This document shows, one piece after another, positions 14,228-23,301 of a stretch of DNA of 40,247 bases. A program made the translations under genes and the position numbers. The stretch is from Nitrospira sp. (GTDB taxonomy: Bacteria > Nitrospirota > Nitrospiria > Nitrospirales > Nitrospiraceae): contig JANDJJ010000009.1 in assembly GCA_024330945.1 (NCBI GenBank), forward strand, positions 1 to 40,247, written 5' to 3'. The notes below the pieces were generated by a model. It made no database searches. It saw only the letters and a program-made list of their open reading frames with translations, and had not been told where the DNA came from. Position 1 is the first letter of the stretch; each line of letters opens with the position of its first letter.

Positions 14228-15058
14228 TTACCGAAATCTCTGGCAGCGCGGGCAATAGAAGGAGCTGCGCTCGCCCTTGAGACGGCGGATAACGGCGCCG
14301 CACCCGTTTGGACAGGGTTGGCCTGCCTTCCCATAGACCAGGTGACGCCGTTTGTACCGCCCTTCCGTCCCATCGGGAGCGAAAAAGTCTCGGACACTGG
14401 ACCCTCCGCAGGCAATGGCCTCCTGCAAGACATTTTTCATCACCTGGTAGAGCCGATCGCGTCTCGACGACGCCAGTCTGTTCGCTCGCGCGTTCGGATG
14501 AAGCCCGGCCCGAAAGAGAATTTCATTCGCATAGATGTTGCCGATTCCGGCGATCGTCCGTTGATGCATGAGAAGCGACTTGATTCTCCCGCGCCGCGCT
14601 CCGAGCCGCTCTGCGAACTCTCGCGGGGTCGCCGAGAGCGGGTCACAGCCGAACCGGCGCTCAAGGTACCGATCGAGCCCGTCCCGATCGAAGAAAGAAA
14701 GGCGGCCGAATCGTCGGGGATTCCAATAGCGCAGTTCTGTTTCTTTCCCTCCGGCAAAGGTCATGCGCATGTGCACGTGCCGAGGATGCTTGATCTTTGC
14801 CGATGGGAAAAGCAGCAGCCCCGTCATCCCCAACTCGGCTACCACATAGCGAATCTCGCCGGCTTTTTGAAAGGCCATGGCGATGCTTTTTCCGTGTCGA
14901 GCGACGGAAGACAGTCGTGAGTTCACGTACCACGCGCGGGTGGAATACCCTTCCCGTACGATGTCAGGTCGGCCGATCCACAAATTGATGACTGCGGAAC
15001 CGAGCAGGCCGTCTCGGAGTTGCTGAATGACGACTTCGGCTTCCGGCAATTCCGGCAT
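14228..15058 (-). CDS. mutM: Formamidopyrimidine-DNA glycosylase (Fpg/Nei family)
   Basis: 276 aa, MPELPEAEVVIQQL start (catalytic P2/E3), IAGIGNIYANEILFRAGLHP, zinc finger CPNGCG...FYCPRCQ at C-terminus. Confidence 0.95.
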   Translation of the reverse strand: MPELPEAEVVIQQLRDGLLGSAVINLWIGRPDIVREGYSTRAWYVNSRLSSVARHGKSIAMAFQKAGEIRYVVAELGMTGLLLFPSAKIKHPRHVHMRMTFAGGKETELRYWNPRRFGRLSFFDRDGLDRYLERRFGCDPLSATPREFAERLGARRGRIKSLLMHQRTIAGIGNIYANEILFRAGLHPNARANRLASSRRDRLYQVMKNVLQEAIACGGSSVRDFFAPDGTEGRYKRRHLVYGKAGQPCPNGCGAVIRRLKGERSSFYCPRCQRFR

Positions 15059-15131
15059 GATTCGTTCACGAAGAAAAACAGAGGCTGAAAACGACGCTGC
15101 TCATACACTCACCCGGCCGCCCGTCACCGAG

Positions 15132-15590
15132 CTAGTCGGCTGAAAGAAGGCCGCCGCCCCAGCCGATCTTTTTTATCAATTGGATAGTCTCTTCCAATTG
15201 GGGAAGCGGCATGGCGCCGGGACGCCTGGTCTTGACGAGTCGTAATGCGCTGTCATAGTCCCACCCCTCGGCGCAACAGAGATACGCCATGATGACGGAC
15301 ACCGATCGACTCATGCCGGCACGGCAACAGACCATGACCCGGTTGTCGGCGATGTGCCGATCGATCCAGGCGACCGCGTCGGCCACCGGTCGTGCCTCGG
15401 CCCGAGTAAACTCTTTGAGCGGAATTTTCCTGGTTGACAACCAGGCAGGCAGCTCGACGTCGTATTCCTCAGCCACCCAGAGCAGGGCCCCGATCTGTGT
15501 GGGTGGCGACGCCGCCTCGTAGATATTTCCGACAAACAACCGCTCGGTGATCTGATGCACTCGGATTCCGTACAACGGAGGAGTCAGAGC
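15132..15590 (-). CDS. Dual-specificity protein phosphatase-like protein (start uncertain; probable TTG start)
   Basis: C-terminal part of a long open frame; IRVHQITERLFVGNIYEA...VMVCCRAGMSRSVSVIMAYL contains the CX5R signature CRAGMSR. Upstream part of the open frame overlaps plus-strand genes. Confidence 0.75.
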   Translation of the reverse strand, partial: ALTPPLYGIRVHQITERLFVGNIYEAASPPTQIGALLWVAEEYDVELPAWLSTRKIPLKEFTRAEARPVADAVAWIDRHIADNRVMVCCRAGMSRSVSVIMAYLCCAEGWDYDSALRLVKTRRPGAMPLPQLEETIQLIKKIGWGGGLLSAD

Positions 15591-15692
15591 CGTCAAGTCC
15601 GCCGCTCGGCGCAGTTGCGGTTTCGTCGAGACACCGGCTATACTGCATCGAGGTTTATAAATGAGCGGGCAAGATACCTTTCCTCTTCTCCT

Positions 15693-16052
15693 ATGGTGAC
15701 GTTGACTCAGCAGGAAGTCGAACGGAGGTTGGGAACGGTTGCCTGCGCCGTTTGTAAGCGATCGAGTTTCGCCATCGACGAACGGTTCATGGGCTCCGAC
15801 GGCGAATGGCGGGGGGTGTGCAGATCCTGTTTTTATACCTTTCCGGTCCATACGGACGTCGAGTTTTACCTTCGGACTCAGCCCGACGTACCGCTTCGCC
15901 TGAAGGAGATCTCCTGCACCGCCTGCAATCATCAGGGCGTCGCCCTGGATTTCCGGGCGACACTGTCCGTGCGAGAAGCTTATTATTTCGTGACGTGCCT
16001 CGGATGCCGTCGCCAATTCCCTGAGCAATCTTCTCTGGAAGCGTACGAATAG
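15693..16052 (+). CDS. Small zinc-ribbon-like protein with four CxxC motifs
   Basis: 119 aa from ATG 15693: MVTLTQQEVERRLGTVACAVCKRSS...CRSC...CTAC...CLGCRRQFPEQ. Confidence 0.7.
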   Translation: MVTLTQQEVERRLGTVACAVCKRSSFAIDERFMGSDGEWRGVCRSCFYTFPVHTDVEFYLRTQPDVPLRLKEISCTACNHQGVALDFRATLSVREAYYFVTCLGCRRQFPEQSSLEAYE

Positions 16053-16090
16053 TCGCGGCCTTGCCACGGCCGACACATCGAACCATTCGC

Positions 16091-16273
16091 ATGAATGACA
16101 AGCTGAAACAGCCTGAGGAGCCGAAAGCCGAAATTCCTCCCAAGACGAGGAAAGAACTCCCGCTCGTTTCCGTCCCAGACGACGGCGATATGCTCGCCCA
16201 AGAAATGGCCGAGCTGTTCGAAGAAGACAAGGTCTCCCACCGGCACGGCGGCTCGGAGCCTGAAAGAGACTGA
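16091..16273 (+). CDS. Small acidic hypothetical protein
   Basis: 60 aa MNDKLKQPEEPKAEIPPKTRKELPLVSVPDDGDMLAQEMAELFEEDKVSHRHGGSEPERD; co-directional with the zinc-ribbon gene. Confidence 0.5.
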   Translation: MNDKLKQPEEPKAEIPPKTRKELPLVSVPDDGDMLAQEMAELFEEDKVSHRHGGSEPERD

Positions 16274-16331
16274 CGTTTCCGCCGGCCTTCAAGCCTGATT
16301 CACCATCAAGCCACAGGTTCCTTCTTATCCT

Positions 16332-17030
16332 TCAGCGGCTGGATCCCGTGCTTTCTGTTGTTCTCTTGTAGATCGTCGAGAGGCCGGCCCATCCGTGCAA
16401 TCGATACTGATGTTGCACCAGGAGCCGGTGCATGGCGCTTGCCAACACAGCCTCGATGCCTTGTAAGGCCTCCCAATTCTCCACGCAAATCACGCCCGGC
16501 TTGTACCGTTGCAGATCCAGCCCTTTGATGGCCTCGTAATCCATCCCTTCCACGTCGATGCTCAATAATTCGAAATCCGGTGGCACTTGATAGTCATCCA
16601 ACAGCTTGGTGAGTGTGGTCGTGACGATGTGTCCGACCGGCCGGTATGTGTCTGGATCGGGGATCGACGACAAATTGATGGTGGTGTTGGTCGAGAACGC
16701 GCCGGGGCTGTAGATCGGGGTACCATACTCCCGATCGCTCACCGCCGCCACGATCGCTCGATCTCTCCTCCGCCTGAGCCGGCAGGCCAGCACCTTCACC
16801 TCTTCCACGTCGATCAACAGCCCTCGCCAGCCTCGCCGGTACAGGCCATAGGTATTGGAGCCCCGCCGCGGGTGATGGCAGCCGACATCAACATAAAACC
16901 CCCTGGTCTTCTGGTCGGAAAGAGCTGTTTTGATCAGCAAATCTTCGCCATATTGCGAGTAGGACACTTTAGGTTTGGCCGGAGACAGAAGGGCGCGATA
17001 GACGGCTTGGACGTAAAGACTCGCCTTCAC
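16332..17030 (-). CDS. FkbM family methyltransferase
   Basis: 232 aa; SQYGEDLLIKTAL...GFYVDVGCHHPRRGSNTYGLYRRGWRGLLIDVE...FELLSIDVEGMDYEAIKGLDL. Confidence 0.88.
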   Translation of the reverse strand: MKASLYVQAVYRALLSPAKPKVSYSQYGEDLLIKTALSDQKTRGFYVDVGCHHPRRGSNTYGLYRRGWRGLLIDVEEVKVLACRLRRRRDRAIVAAVSDREYGTPIYSPGAFSTNTTINLSSIPDPDTYRPVGHIVTTTLTKLLDDYQVPPDFELLSIDVEGMDYEAIKGLDLQRYKPGVICVENWEALQGIEAVLASAMHRLLVQHQYRLHGWAGLSTIYKRTTESTGSSR

Positions 17031-17125
17031 GGATGATCCGCCTTTGGCATAAGTCCAGGCCGATGCGTCGTTTCAGAGACAACCATATGGATCCTTGTGC
17101 GTTTGCCAGCCACGCTCGTTTGGAT

Positions 17126-18322
17126 TCAGGCGTTCCGAACGATGCTGACGATCGCATCATGATCGATCCGCGCAAGCGAGGAGACTGTTCCTTGTCGTAC
17201 TTTACGACTGAGTGTTTCGATATACACAATATCGCCGCGACGGATCTCTTCGAATGCAACATTTCGCGGCGACGCCAGGCGATCTAATCGTCCCACCTCG
17301 ATTCGTCCCCCTTCATTGCACACCCACGCCCGTTTCTCTCCCTTCATCACTCTCAGCTCACTGACAACCCGATAGACGTGTGACCGCCTTGCCGTCATAG
17401 CTCTGCCGTCTTTGCGCAGCAGCAGATATGAAAATTTGAGCCCATCCTTAATAAAGCCGACCACCCTGTCGATATCCCGCACAGAGGCGGGAGGCTCCCA
17501 CGGCCGCTCTTCGTGACACCAGTCGTCTGGATGATCCAGAGCGGGACAATTCCGATCGTGGAGACAGGGGCTGTAAACCGTACAGTTCCCCGCCTTGATC
17601 AATCGATCTCGGACTTGATGAAGCGATCTGGACGTTTCCCGCAAGGCCGGCTCGACGATCATCAGTGTGCCATGCGGAGCGAGACCATCTAAAAGATCTG
17701 AGAGCAATTCCGTTTTTACCGTGATCGGATCCTTTGATCCGGCGCCGATCTCGTTCAAGCTGTTCGCCACGATGATAAGATCAAACGGCATGGTTGACGA
17801 GATCTTTTCATACCATCCCCGCCGCTCCAGATTTTCCCGGTACGTGATGAGACGGTGCGTTGCGAGACGGGCCTTGGCGTCGGCTTCCATCCGACAATAG
17901 CACGACCAGAGTCGACGAGCGTGATTTAACGCCGCTACGGATTGATCGACTGCGGTGACCGAGAGTTCCCCGCTGAAACCGTGAGACCGCCACCAATCCA
18001 CCACGCCCAGCGCTCCCGTCCCGGGACCCGATCCAACATCCAATACTCGTATCGGTCCTGCGGCCTCCATGCTCGGCATTTCGTCAAGAAGGATTTGGAT
18101 CTTTGCGAGATTCACCGGCAGAAAGTAGCGGAGATAAGCAGCAAGAAACTTCGGATGATTGAAATAATCCCCACCCAGCTTCTCCCCTCGGTTCGTAAAG
18201 CGTCGCGACAACTCTCCCACCGCCTCATGGATCCGTACCAACGGAACGCCTGTTTCACCGCAGACACGTTCAATCGCTTCCAGCAGAGACGGAGAGACCG
18301 TGGCAACATTGAGAGAACTCAT
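17126..18322 (-). CDS. Rsm22/METTL17-like (small ribosomal subunit) methyltransferase-family protein
   Basis: 398 aa; SAM-binding VLDVGSGPGTGAL, ANSLNEIG, VEPALRETSRSLHQVRDRL, and Cys motif NCTVYSPCLHDRNCPALDHPDDWCHEE. Confidence 0.8.
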   Translation of the reverse strand: MSSLNVATVSPSLLEAIERVCGETGVPLVRIHEAVGELSRRFTNRGEKLGGDYFNHPKFLAAYLRYFLPVNLAKIQILLDEMPSMEAAGPIRVLDVGSGPGTGALGVVDWWRSHGFSGELSVTAVDQSVAALNHARRLWSCYCRMEADAKARLATHRLITYRENLERRGWYEKISSTMPFDLIIVANSLNEIGAGSKDPITVKTELLSDLLDGLAPHGTLMIVEPALRETSRSLHQVRDRLIKAGNCTVYSPCLHDRNCPALDHPDDWCHEERPWEPPASVRDIDRVVGFIKDGLKFSYLLLRKDGRAMTARRSHVYRVVSELRVMKGEKRAWVCNEGGRIEVGRLDRLASPRNVAFEEIRRGDIVYIETLSRKVRQGTVSSLARIDHDAIVSIVRNA

Positions 18323-18360
18323 GGGGCTAGTGTATGCTCACCTTATGAGGGAGGACAACC

Positions 18361-18609
18361 ATGACCAACGAAATTTTAAAGGCTTACGAAGAAGTGGAAG
18401 CGGCGGTGGAGCGATATACCCGGTTGCTGCACGACCACGTGACGATGCTCCAAAATATCGAGCCGCCAGGATCGGACAAAGTCGTTCGCCTCACTGCCGG
18501 CTCAAAAGCCATGACCGACAGCGCCGCAATTTATCTCTCCTATGCGAAGTACGTCGCCCACGGGATGCCGACCAGCGAAGAGATGGTCGAGGATGAAATG
18601 CAGGGATAA
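18361..18609 (+). CDS. Small hypothetical protein
   Basis: 82 aa, MTNEILKAYEEVEAAVERYTRLLHDHVTML...; gggagg RBS upstream, divergent from the Rsm22-like gene, followed by a terminator. Confidence 0.65.
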   Translation: MTNEILKAYEEVEAAVERYTRLLHDHVTMLQNIEPPGSDKVVRLTAGSKAMTDSAAIYLSYAKYVAHGMPTSEEMVEDEMQG

Positions 18610-18644
18610 CTGCCTGGAGCCTTCAGGAAGGCCGGAAATGAAAA

Positions 18645-18672
18645 GGGTCTGTCCGGCAGTCCGGACAGACCC
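18645..18672. terminator. Bidirectional intrinsic terminator between convergent transcription units
   Basis: Perfect 12-bp stem GGGTCTGTCCGG-CAGT-CCGGACAGACCC; minus-strand read continues into TTTTCATTT. Confidence 0.75.
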
Positions 18673-18705
18673 CTTCTGGACCCCCCCCTCACCTCTCGAA
18701 ACGGA

Positions 18706-20040
18706 TCAGATACTCCGCATGAAGTGAGCCACTTCTTCAGGGTTCACAGTCCCTCCCATCACTTGAGACACCGCCACGTTCGTGGATTTTTTACCGGTCA
18801 GGCCGGACTCCACCTCATCAACAATCAATTCCACCGGCATCGACTGACCGCCATATACTCGAGGCCCGCCGATGATCTTTGCCTTGGAGTAGCCGTAGAT
18901 GGCGGTCGCAACCTCTTTGGCCAACCAGCCGACATAGTTGAATTCCGGCACGACGATCAATTTCACGTTGCCGCACAGTTCCCGCAGTTCCTTGGTCGGG
19001 AACGGACGCAGCGAGCGGATCTTGATCAAACCGACGTTCAATCCCTTTTCCTTGCAGAGACGCACCGCTTCACGAGACTGAGCCGCCGCGCTTCCTGATG
19101 CGATAATGACGGCGTCGGCGTTCTCCACGTTTTCAGCCGACAGCAGCCCCCCCATGTACCGGTTGATATACTTTCGGGACCGTTCGACGGCGGCCCATAC
19201 CTCTTGCTGCCACACGGCGTGAATGTTGTACGCCATGAAGTTGGATTTCTGAACCGGGGCGTCTCGGGACAAACGAGCGGGAGGATTCTCGGCATCGAGC
19301 ACCGGGACCGCCCCGCGCCAGGGATCACGCGGCGGAAGCTTGAGCCCGCGATCCTGCATCCGGACGTAGCCGCGGGCATGGGTCACGAAAAATCCGTCGC
19401 AGCAGACACCCACCGGCAAGGTCACGTCGTTCTTTTCGCCGATCACAAACCCGGTCATAATGAAATCAAACATATCTTGCTGGTTTTCCGCGTGGAACAC
19501 GATCATACCGCAATTTAGAAGATAAGCGATCTCGATATTATCCGGTTGGATGGCCAACGGCGCATTGACGACCCGGCAGGTGAACATCGCCACGGCAGGC
19601 AATCGATGGCCCGGCCAGGAGGCGATGCCCTCCAATCCTCGCAAGGTTCCCGGTCCTGCCGTCGCCGTAAAGCAGCGCACTCCGGCCCTTGACCCTCCGG
19701 CGATCGCGGCCATGACACCGACCTCTTCTTCGCCGCGGTAATATTCTTTCACGTAGCCTTCCCCGTACAGCACGCCGACAAGCTGCATCGTCTCCGACTG
19801 AGGCGTAATGGGATAGGCGACGGCCAAGTCCACGTTGGAACGGCGGATTGCCTCTTTGGCCGCCTCACTGCCGGTGATAAACTCCCTCGTCCTCGGCGCC
19901 TCGAAAAACATATACTCGGGTGTAACGACTCTCTGTCTCTTCGCCTCCGCATGGGGATCTTTCTTCCCCTCCACCTTGGGGGCCGCAACGCTGGTGATCG
20001 GATCACCCTGGGGGTTCGTTTTGACTTCCGTCTCGCTCAT
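18706..20040 (-). CDS. 2-oxoacid:ferredoxin oxidoreductase alpha subunit (pyruvate or 2-oxoglutarate)
   Basis: 444 aa; FITGSEAAKEAIRRSNVDLAVAYPITPQSETMQ...ATAGPGTLRGLEGIASWPGHRLPAV, PorA family. Confidence 0.93.
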   Translation of the reverse strand: MSETEVKTNPQGDPITSVAAPKVEGKKDPHAEAKRQRVVTPEYMFFEAPRTREFITGSEAAKEAIRRSNVDLAVAYPITPQSETMQLVGVLYGEGYVKEYYRGEEEVGVMAAIAGGSRAGVRCFTATAGPGTLRGLEGIASWPGHRLPAVAMFTCRVVNAPLAIQPDNIEIAYLLNCGMIVFHAENQQDMFDFIMTGFVIGEKNDVTLPVGVCCDGFFVTHARGYVRMQDRGLKLPPRDPWRGAVPVLDAENPPARLSRDAPVQKSNFMAYNIHAVWQQEVWAAVERSRKYINRYMGGLLSAENVENADAVIIASGSAAAQSREAVRLCKEKGLNVGLIKIRSLRPFPTKELRELCGNVKLIVVPEFNYVGWLAKEVATAIYGYSKAKIIGGPRVYGGQSMPVELIVDEVESGLTGKKSTNVAVSQVMGGTVNPEEVAHFMRSI

Positions 20041-20084
20041 GGTTGCACCTCTTGGCTAGTTCGAGCGTCGCCGCCCGGCCTTCC

Positions 20085-20876
20085 TTATCCTTCCCGCACC
20101 ATCTGTTCAGCACTATGCCCAAACATCGCCGCACTGCCCGCTCCTCCAGGAACCGGCGCAAAGGCGAGGGGATTTGTATGGGTCTTTCCGTTATGAACCT
20201 TCGATTGCGTGCCGGTAAAGCGCACGTTTTCTCCATTCTCCGGCAGCTTGATGCCCATTTCCTCACGTACGCGTTTGAAGATCTGCGCCACTCGCCTCAA
20301 TTTCGCGGTGTCCGCGTCGCGAATCGTCAACATGGCGTCCTCATGCCCCTGCTCGGCGCAGATCGCCATCGTACAACAGTTCGTTCCCGCTCGAATCATT
20401 TTGAGTGTCAAATTCGCATAATGGCAATGCACGCCCACAAAGATGCAGGCTTCGATTTTATTTCCCCAAATGGTGAGATTCGGATGGTTGGGATTAATGA
20501 CCTCCTCCGGATCAATCTTGGGATACTTGGGTCGATAATCCGGCATGGGGATGATCATCACTTCCGGGATCTGCGCGGCGATTTCAAGCGTAGCCTTGGC
20601 CTTTTCCACCGCATGATCATTCCAAGCCCAGAGAACCAACGGGCCGGGGAAGATCGTCGGATTCTGACTCGTCAACATCTTCCTGGCCATCTCTTCGATG
20701 ACAACTTCCTCATTCGGCTCCAGCAAGCCATAAAACAACCCTTGACCCGGATCCGGCAGTGAGACGCCGAGCTGAGCCGCCGACGGCGGATGGAAACCAG
20801 CCGGCCCCGGTACGATGATACGTTCTCTCGTGTCTTGTGTAGTAGCCACGCCCGTTTTTCCCCTTTCCCGCCTCAT
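20085..20876 (-). CDS. Accessory (epsilon-like) subunit of the five-subunit 2-oxoacid:ferredoxin oxidoreductase
   Basis: 263 aa; located between delta and alpha genes; start codon overlaps the delta stop (TAATG). Assignment rests on synteny with five-subunit For-type enzymes. Confidence 0.65.
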   Translation of the reverse strand: MRRERGKTGVATTQDTRERIIVPGPAGFHPPSAAQLGVSLPDPGQGLFYGLLEPNEEVVIEEMARKMLTSQNPTIFPGPLVLWAWNDHAVEKAKATLEIAAQIPEVMIIPMPDYRPKYPKIDPEEVINPNHPNLTIWGNKIEACIFVGVHCHYANLTLKMIRAGTNCCTMAICAEQGHEDAMLTIRDADTAKLRRVAQIFKRVREEMGIKLPENGENVRFTGTQSKVHNGKTHTNPLAFAPVPGGAGSAAMFGHSAEQMVREG

Positions 20877-21199
20877 TACCCGACGACCGGACTGGTCAAC
20901 ACGGCCGTCGTGCTCTTTTCTCCATATGTGATGTTTTCCGTCAAAGCCGCTTGAGGCAATTGATCGATCATGATCATCTTGATCGCGTTATTCTTCGCCA
21001 TGTTGTCACAGACCCAGACACACTGCGCGCAGCCTTTGCAGCGGTCGACCGCCACGTAAGCCGAACCGTATTTGAACCCCTTGTCCTTTCCCAGCTCGTC
21101 GCTATAGAGGATGGTGTTCGCCTCAGGACAATACTGTGTGCAGAGCTTGCAGCTCTTGGCGGCACAGATTTCGACGTTAATATCGGCGACAAGATACAT
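20876..21199 (-). CDS. 2-oxoacid:ferredoxin oxidoreductase delta (ferredoxin-like) subunit
   Basis: MYLVADINVEICAAKSCKLCTQYCPEANTI...CKGCAQCVWVCDNMA: two 4Fe-4S type motifs. Confidence 0.85.
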   Translation of the reverse strand: MYLVADINVEICAAKSCKLCTQYCPEANTILYSDELGKDKGFKYGSAYVAVDRCKGCAQCVWVCDNMAKNNAIKMIMIDQLPQAALTENITYGEKSTTAVLTSPVVG

Positions 21200-21210
21200 A
21201 GTGCTCCTTC

Positions 21211-21930
21211 TTATGCCGTCGCGGCCGCGGCCACCGGCGCCTCGGCGCGCTGGACATCCTTTGCGGCCCACCCGTGATCGACGGCATAGTTCCATGCCGC
21301 CCTCATGACGGCCACGTTCTTTTCAATCAGCTCCTGCTTCTTCTTGAACTTCCGTTCGACGACACTATCCAATGCCGCCGTCCCTCCGGACACGACGAAC
21401 CCTTTGCCAAGAAACCGATCCTTCACGGCCTGCTCCAACGCCGGCATATTCGTCAACCCCGTGATGGCGCCGATACACCCCATTAACGCCATGTTCGTCG
21501 CGAGATCCATTCCCGACACTTCCAACGAAATCTTCGTGGCCGGGATGTAGTACAGTTTCGCGCGCCGCTCTTCCAATTCGTGCGCTTGATCCTTCTGCAG
21601 TTTCATCGGCCCGTCGTTGTTGATTAATGCGATACCGCCTTCCTTCAGACCGTAGTAAAACGGCATCGTGTAAGACTTGCCGTGCGTGATGACTTGAGGA
21701 TGGAAGATGATAATGATGTGGGGAAACGTAATTTCGCCGATCTCGTAAATCGGCTCATCGGACACTCGCACATAACTTTCGACGGGAGCCATCCGTTTTT
21801 CTGAACCGTAGAAGGGGACAATCGTGCTTTCCCCTCCGGCATTGATCACCGCCGTGCTCAGAATGTGCGAGCCGGTCACGACCCCCTGGCCACCGACCCC
21901 CGCCATCCGAATATTGAACCGTCTTGCCAT
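21211..21930 (-). CDS. 2-oxoacid:ferredoxin oxidoreductase gamma subunit
   Basis: 239 aa; MARRFNIRMAGVGGQGVVTGSHILSTAVINAGG...YGSEKRMAPVESYVRVSDEPI. Confidence 0.92.
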   Translation of the reverse strand: MARRFNIRMAGVGGQGVVTGSHILSTAVINAGGESTIVPFYGSEKRMAPVESYVRVSDEPIYEIGEITFPHIIIIFHPQVITHGKSYTMPFYYGLKEGGIALINNDGPMKLQKDQAHELEERRAKLYYIPATKISLEVSGMDLATNMALMGCIGAITGLTNMPALEQAVKDRFLGKGFVVSGGTAALDSVVERKFKKKQELIEKNVAVMRAAWNYAVDHGWAAKDVQRAEAPVAAAATA

Positions 21931-21953
21931 TGCCGCCCTCCTTCTTTCAACGC

Positions 21954-22856
21954 TCAGGCCTTCCCGGAAATCGCCGCGGCAGGAGCGGCCTGCTTGGCAA
22001 GAAACTCCTTATAGCCATAGCGTTCGGTGAGGTATTGTTTGGCCTCTTCGCTTACGTACTCCACGAATTGATACCGGTCGTTCTCGACCGCCTTGGCGTC
22101 TTCCATGACCTTATCGGTCGGGATCGCATATTCGATATTGCAGGACGTGTACGCCTGAATGTAGGTGGGCCCTATCTCTCGTGCGATCAACACCGCTTTT
22201 TTGATGACGCTCTCGACGCGACGGGGATTGTTCGGAACGACGGTCGCGACGTAGGCGCAACCGGCCACCTTCGCCAACTGCACCATGTCCATTTTCTCAA
22301 ACTTCTTGCCGAGCGGAGCCATCTTCAACACGGCCCCCTTGTTGGTCATGCCGCTTTCCTGACCTCCGGTGTTGCCGTACACCTCGTTGTCGAGCATGAT
22401 CGTCGTAAATCGTTCCTTTCGGAACCACGAATGCAGCACCTGCTGAAAACCGATGTCGGCGGTCCCGCCGTCTCCGGCCATCACGACCACGTCTTTCGGC
22501 TTATCGCCGAACCGCAACCGCAAACCGCGGGATAACCCGCTGGCCACACCGTTTTGATCGCCGTAATTCCCATACACGAACGGAATCGCTGCCTGTGAGA
22601 TCGCCAGACGCCCGCAACCGGCCGTACCGACCGTGATCGTGTCTTCCGGATTGGGGAACGCGATCATCGCCAGCCGAATAAACAGCGTCATGGCGCAACC
22701 GGCGCACATGGGGTGTTCTTCCAGCACTTCCTTAAAGCTCCCCATCTGCGAAACGGTGACTTTCTTCCCGAAAGGACCATGTTCGACCATGTCCCGGTAT
22801 TCCTTGGGCATAAACTTTTCGAAGCCATTTGTAAACTTTACATAATCGAGACTCAT
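21954..22856 (-). CDS. 2-oxoacid:ferredoxin oxidoreductase beta subunit (TPP-binding)
   Basis: 300 aa; CAGCAMTLFIRLA, GDGGTADIGFQQ...LDNEVYGNTGGQESGMT. Confidence 0.94.
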   Translation of the reverse strand: MSLDYVKFTNGFEKFMPKEYRDMVEHGPFGKKVTVSQMGSFKEVLEEHPMCAGCAMTLFIRLAMIAFPNPEDTITVGTAGCGRLAISQAAIPFVYGNYGDQNGVASGLSRGLRLRFGDKPKDVVVMAGDGGTADIGFQQVLHSWFRKERFTTIMLDNEVYGNTGGQESGMTNKGAVLKMAPLGKKFEKMDMVQLAKVAGCAYVATVVPNNPRRVESVIKKAVLIAREIGPTYIQAYTSCNIEYAIPTDKVMEDAKAVENDRYQFVEYVSEEAKQYLTERYGYKEFLAKQAAPAAAISGKA

Positions 22857-23008
22857 CGAGCACCTCCGTTAATCTGCCGAGAACGCCGGCCCGTTATTGT
22901 TTTGCTGCTCAATGCAACCGTCTCTTGGCAACCGTTATTGAACCGTACCGAGGATGACAGGGAGAGAATGACGATGCTTCGCCCGGTCTTCCGACACCAC
23001 CGCGCCCC

Positions 23009-23038
23009 ATCGTAGCAAAGCCCAAAAAAACCTGTCAA
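23009..23038 (-). promoter_or_regulatory. Sigma70-like promoter for the oxidoreductase operon
   Basis: Reverse strand TTGACA (23033-23038), 18-nt spacer, TACGAT (23009-23014); roughly 150 nt upstream of the beta-subunit ATG. Confidence 0.55.
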
Positions 23039-23301
23039 TCTCTTGCTTTTGCGCTTGCGGTTGCAGCACGCGATTGATGCCACTACAGTATAATGCCCGT
23101 GCGTTTCACTCAACTTCTCAGAAGGCCCATGTCAGACGAAAGAAGGCCTAGTGGCAGTCCCCCCTGTAGGCCGTTCGCCTCAAATCCGTGTTCCGCAAAC
23201 CTGTCCGCCGAAACCTGCCTATCGCAAGGAGACGGAAAGTTCGTGCGAGCCGCGAACGAATCGATTGCCGATGGGCTCGGATCCGTTTACACTGTCGGAC
23301 C

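Noticed and set aside
15590-16292. N-terminal extension of the 386-aa minus-strand ORF upstream of the phosphatase domain
   Set aside because: Overlaps two plausible plus-strand genes and lacks domain-like sequence; true start is probably near 15590.
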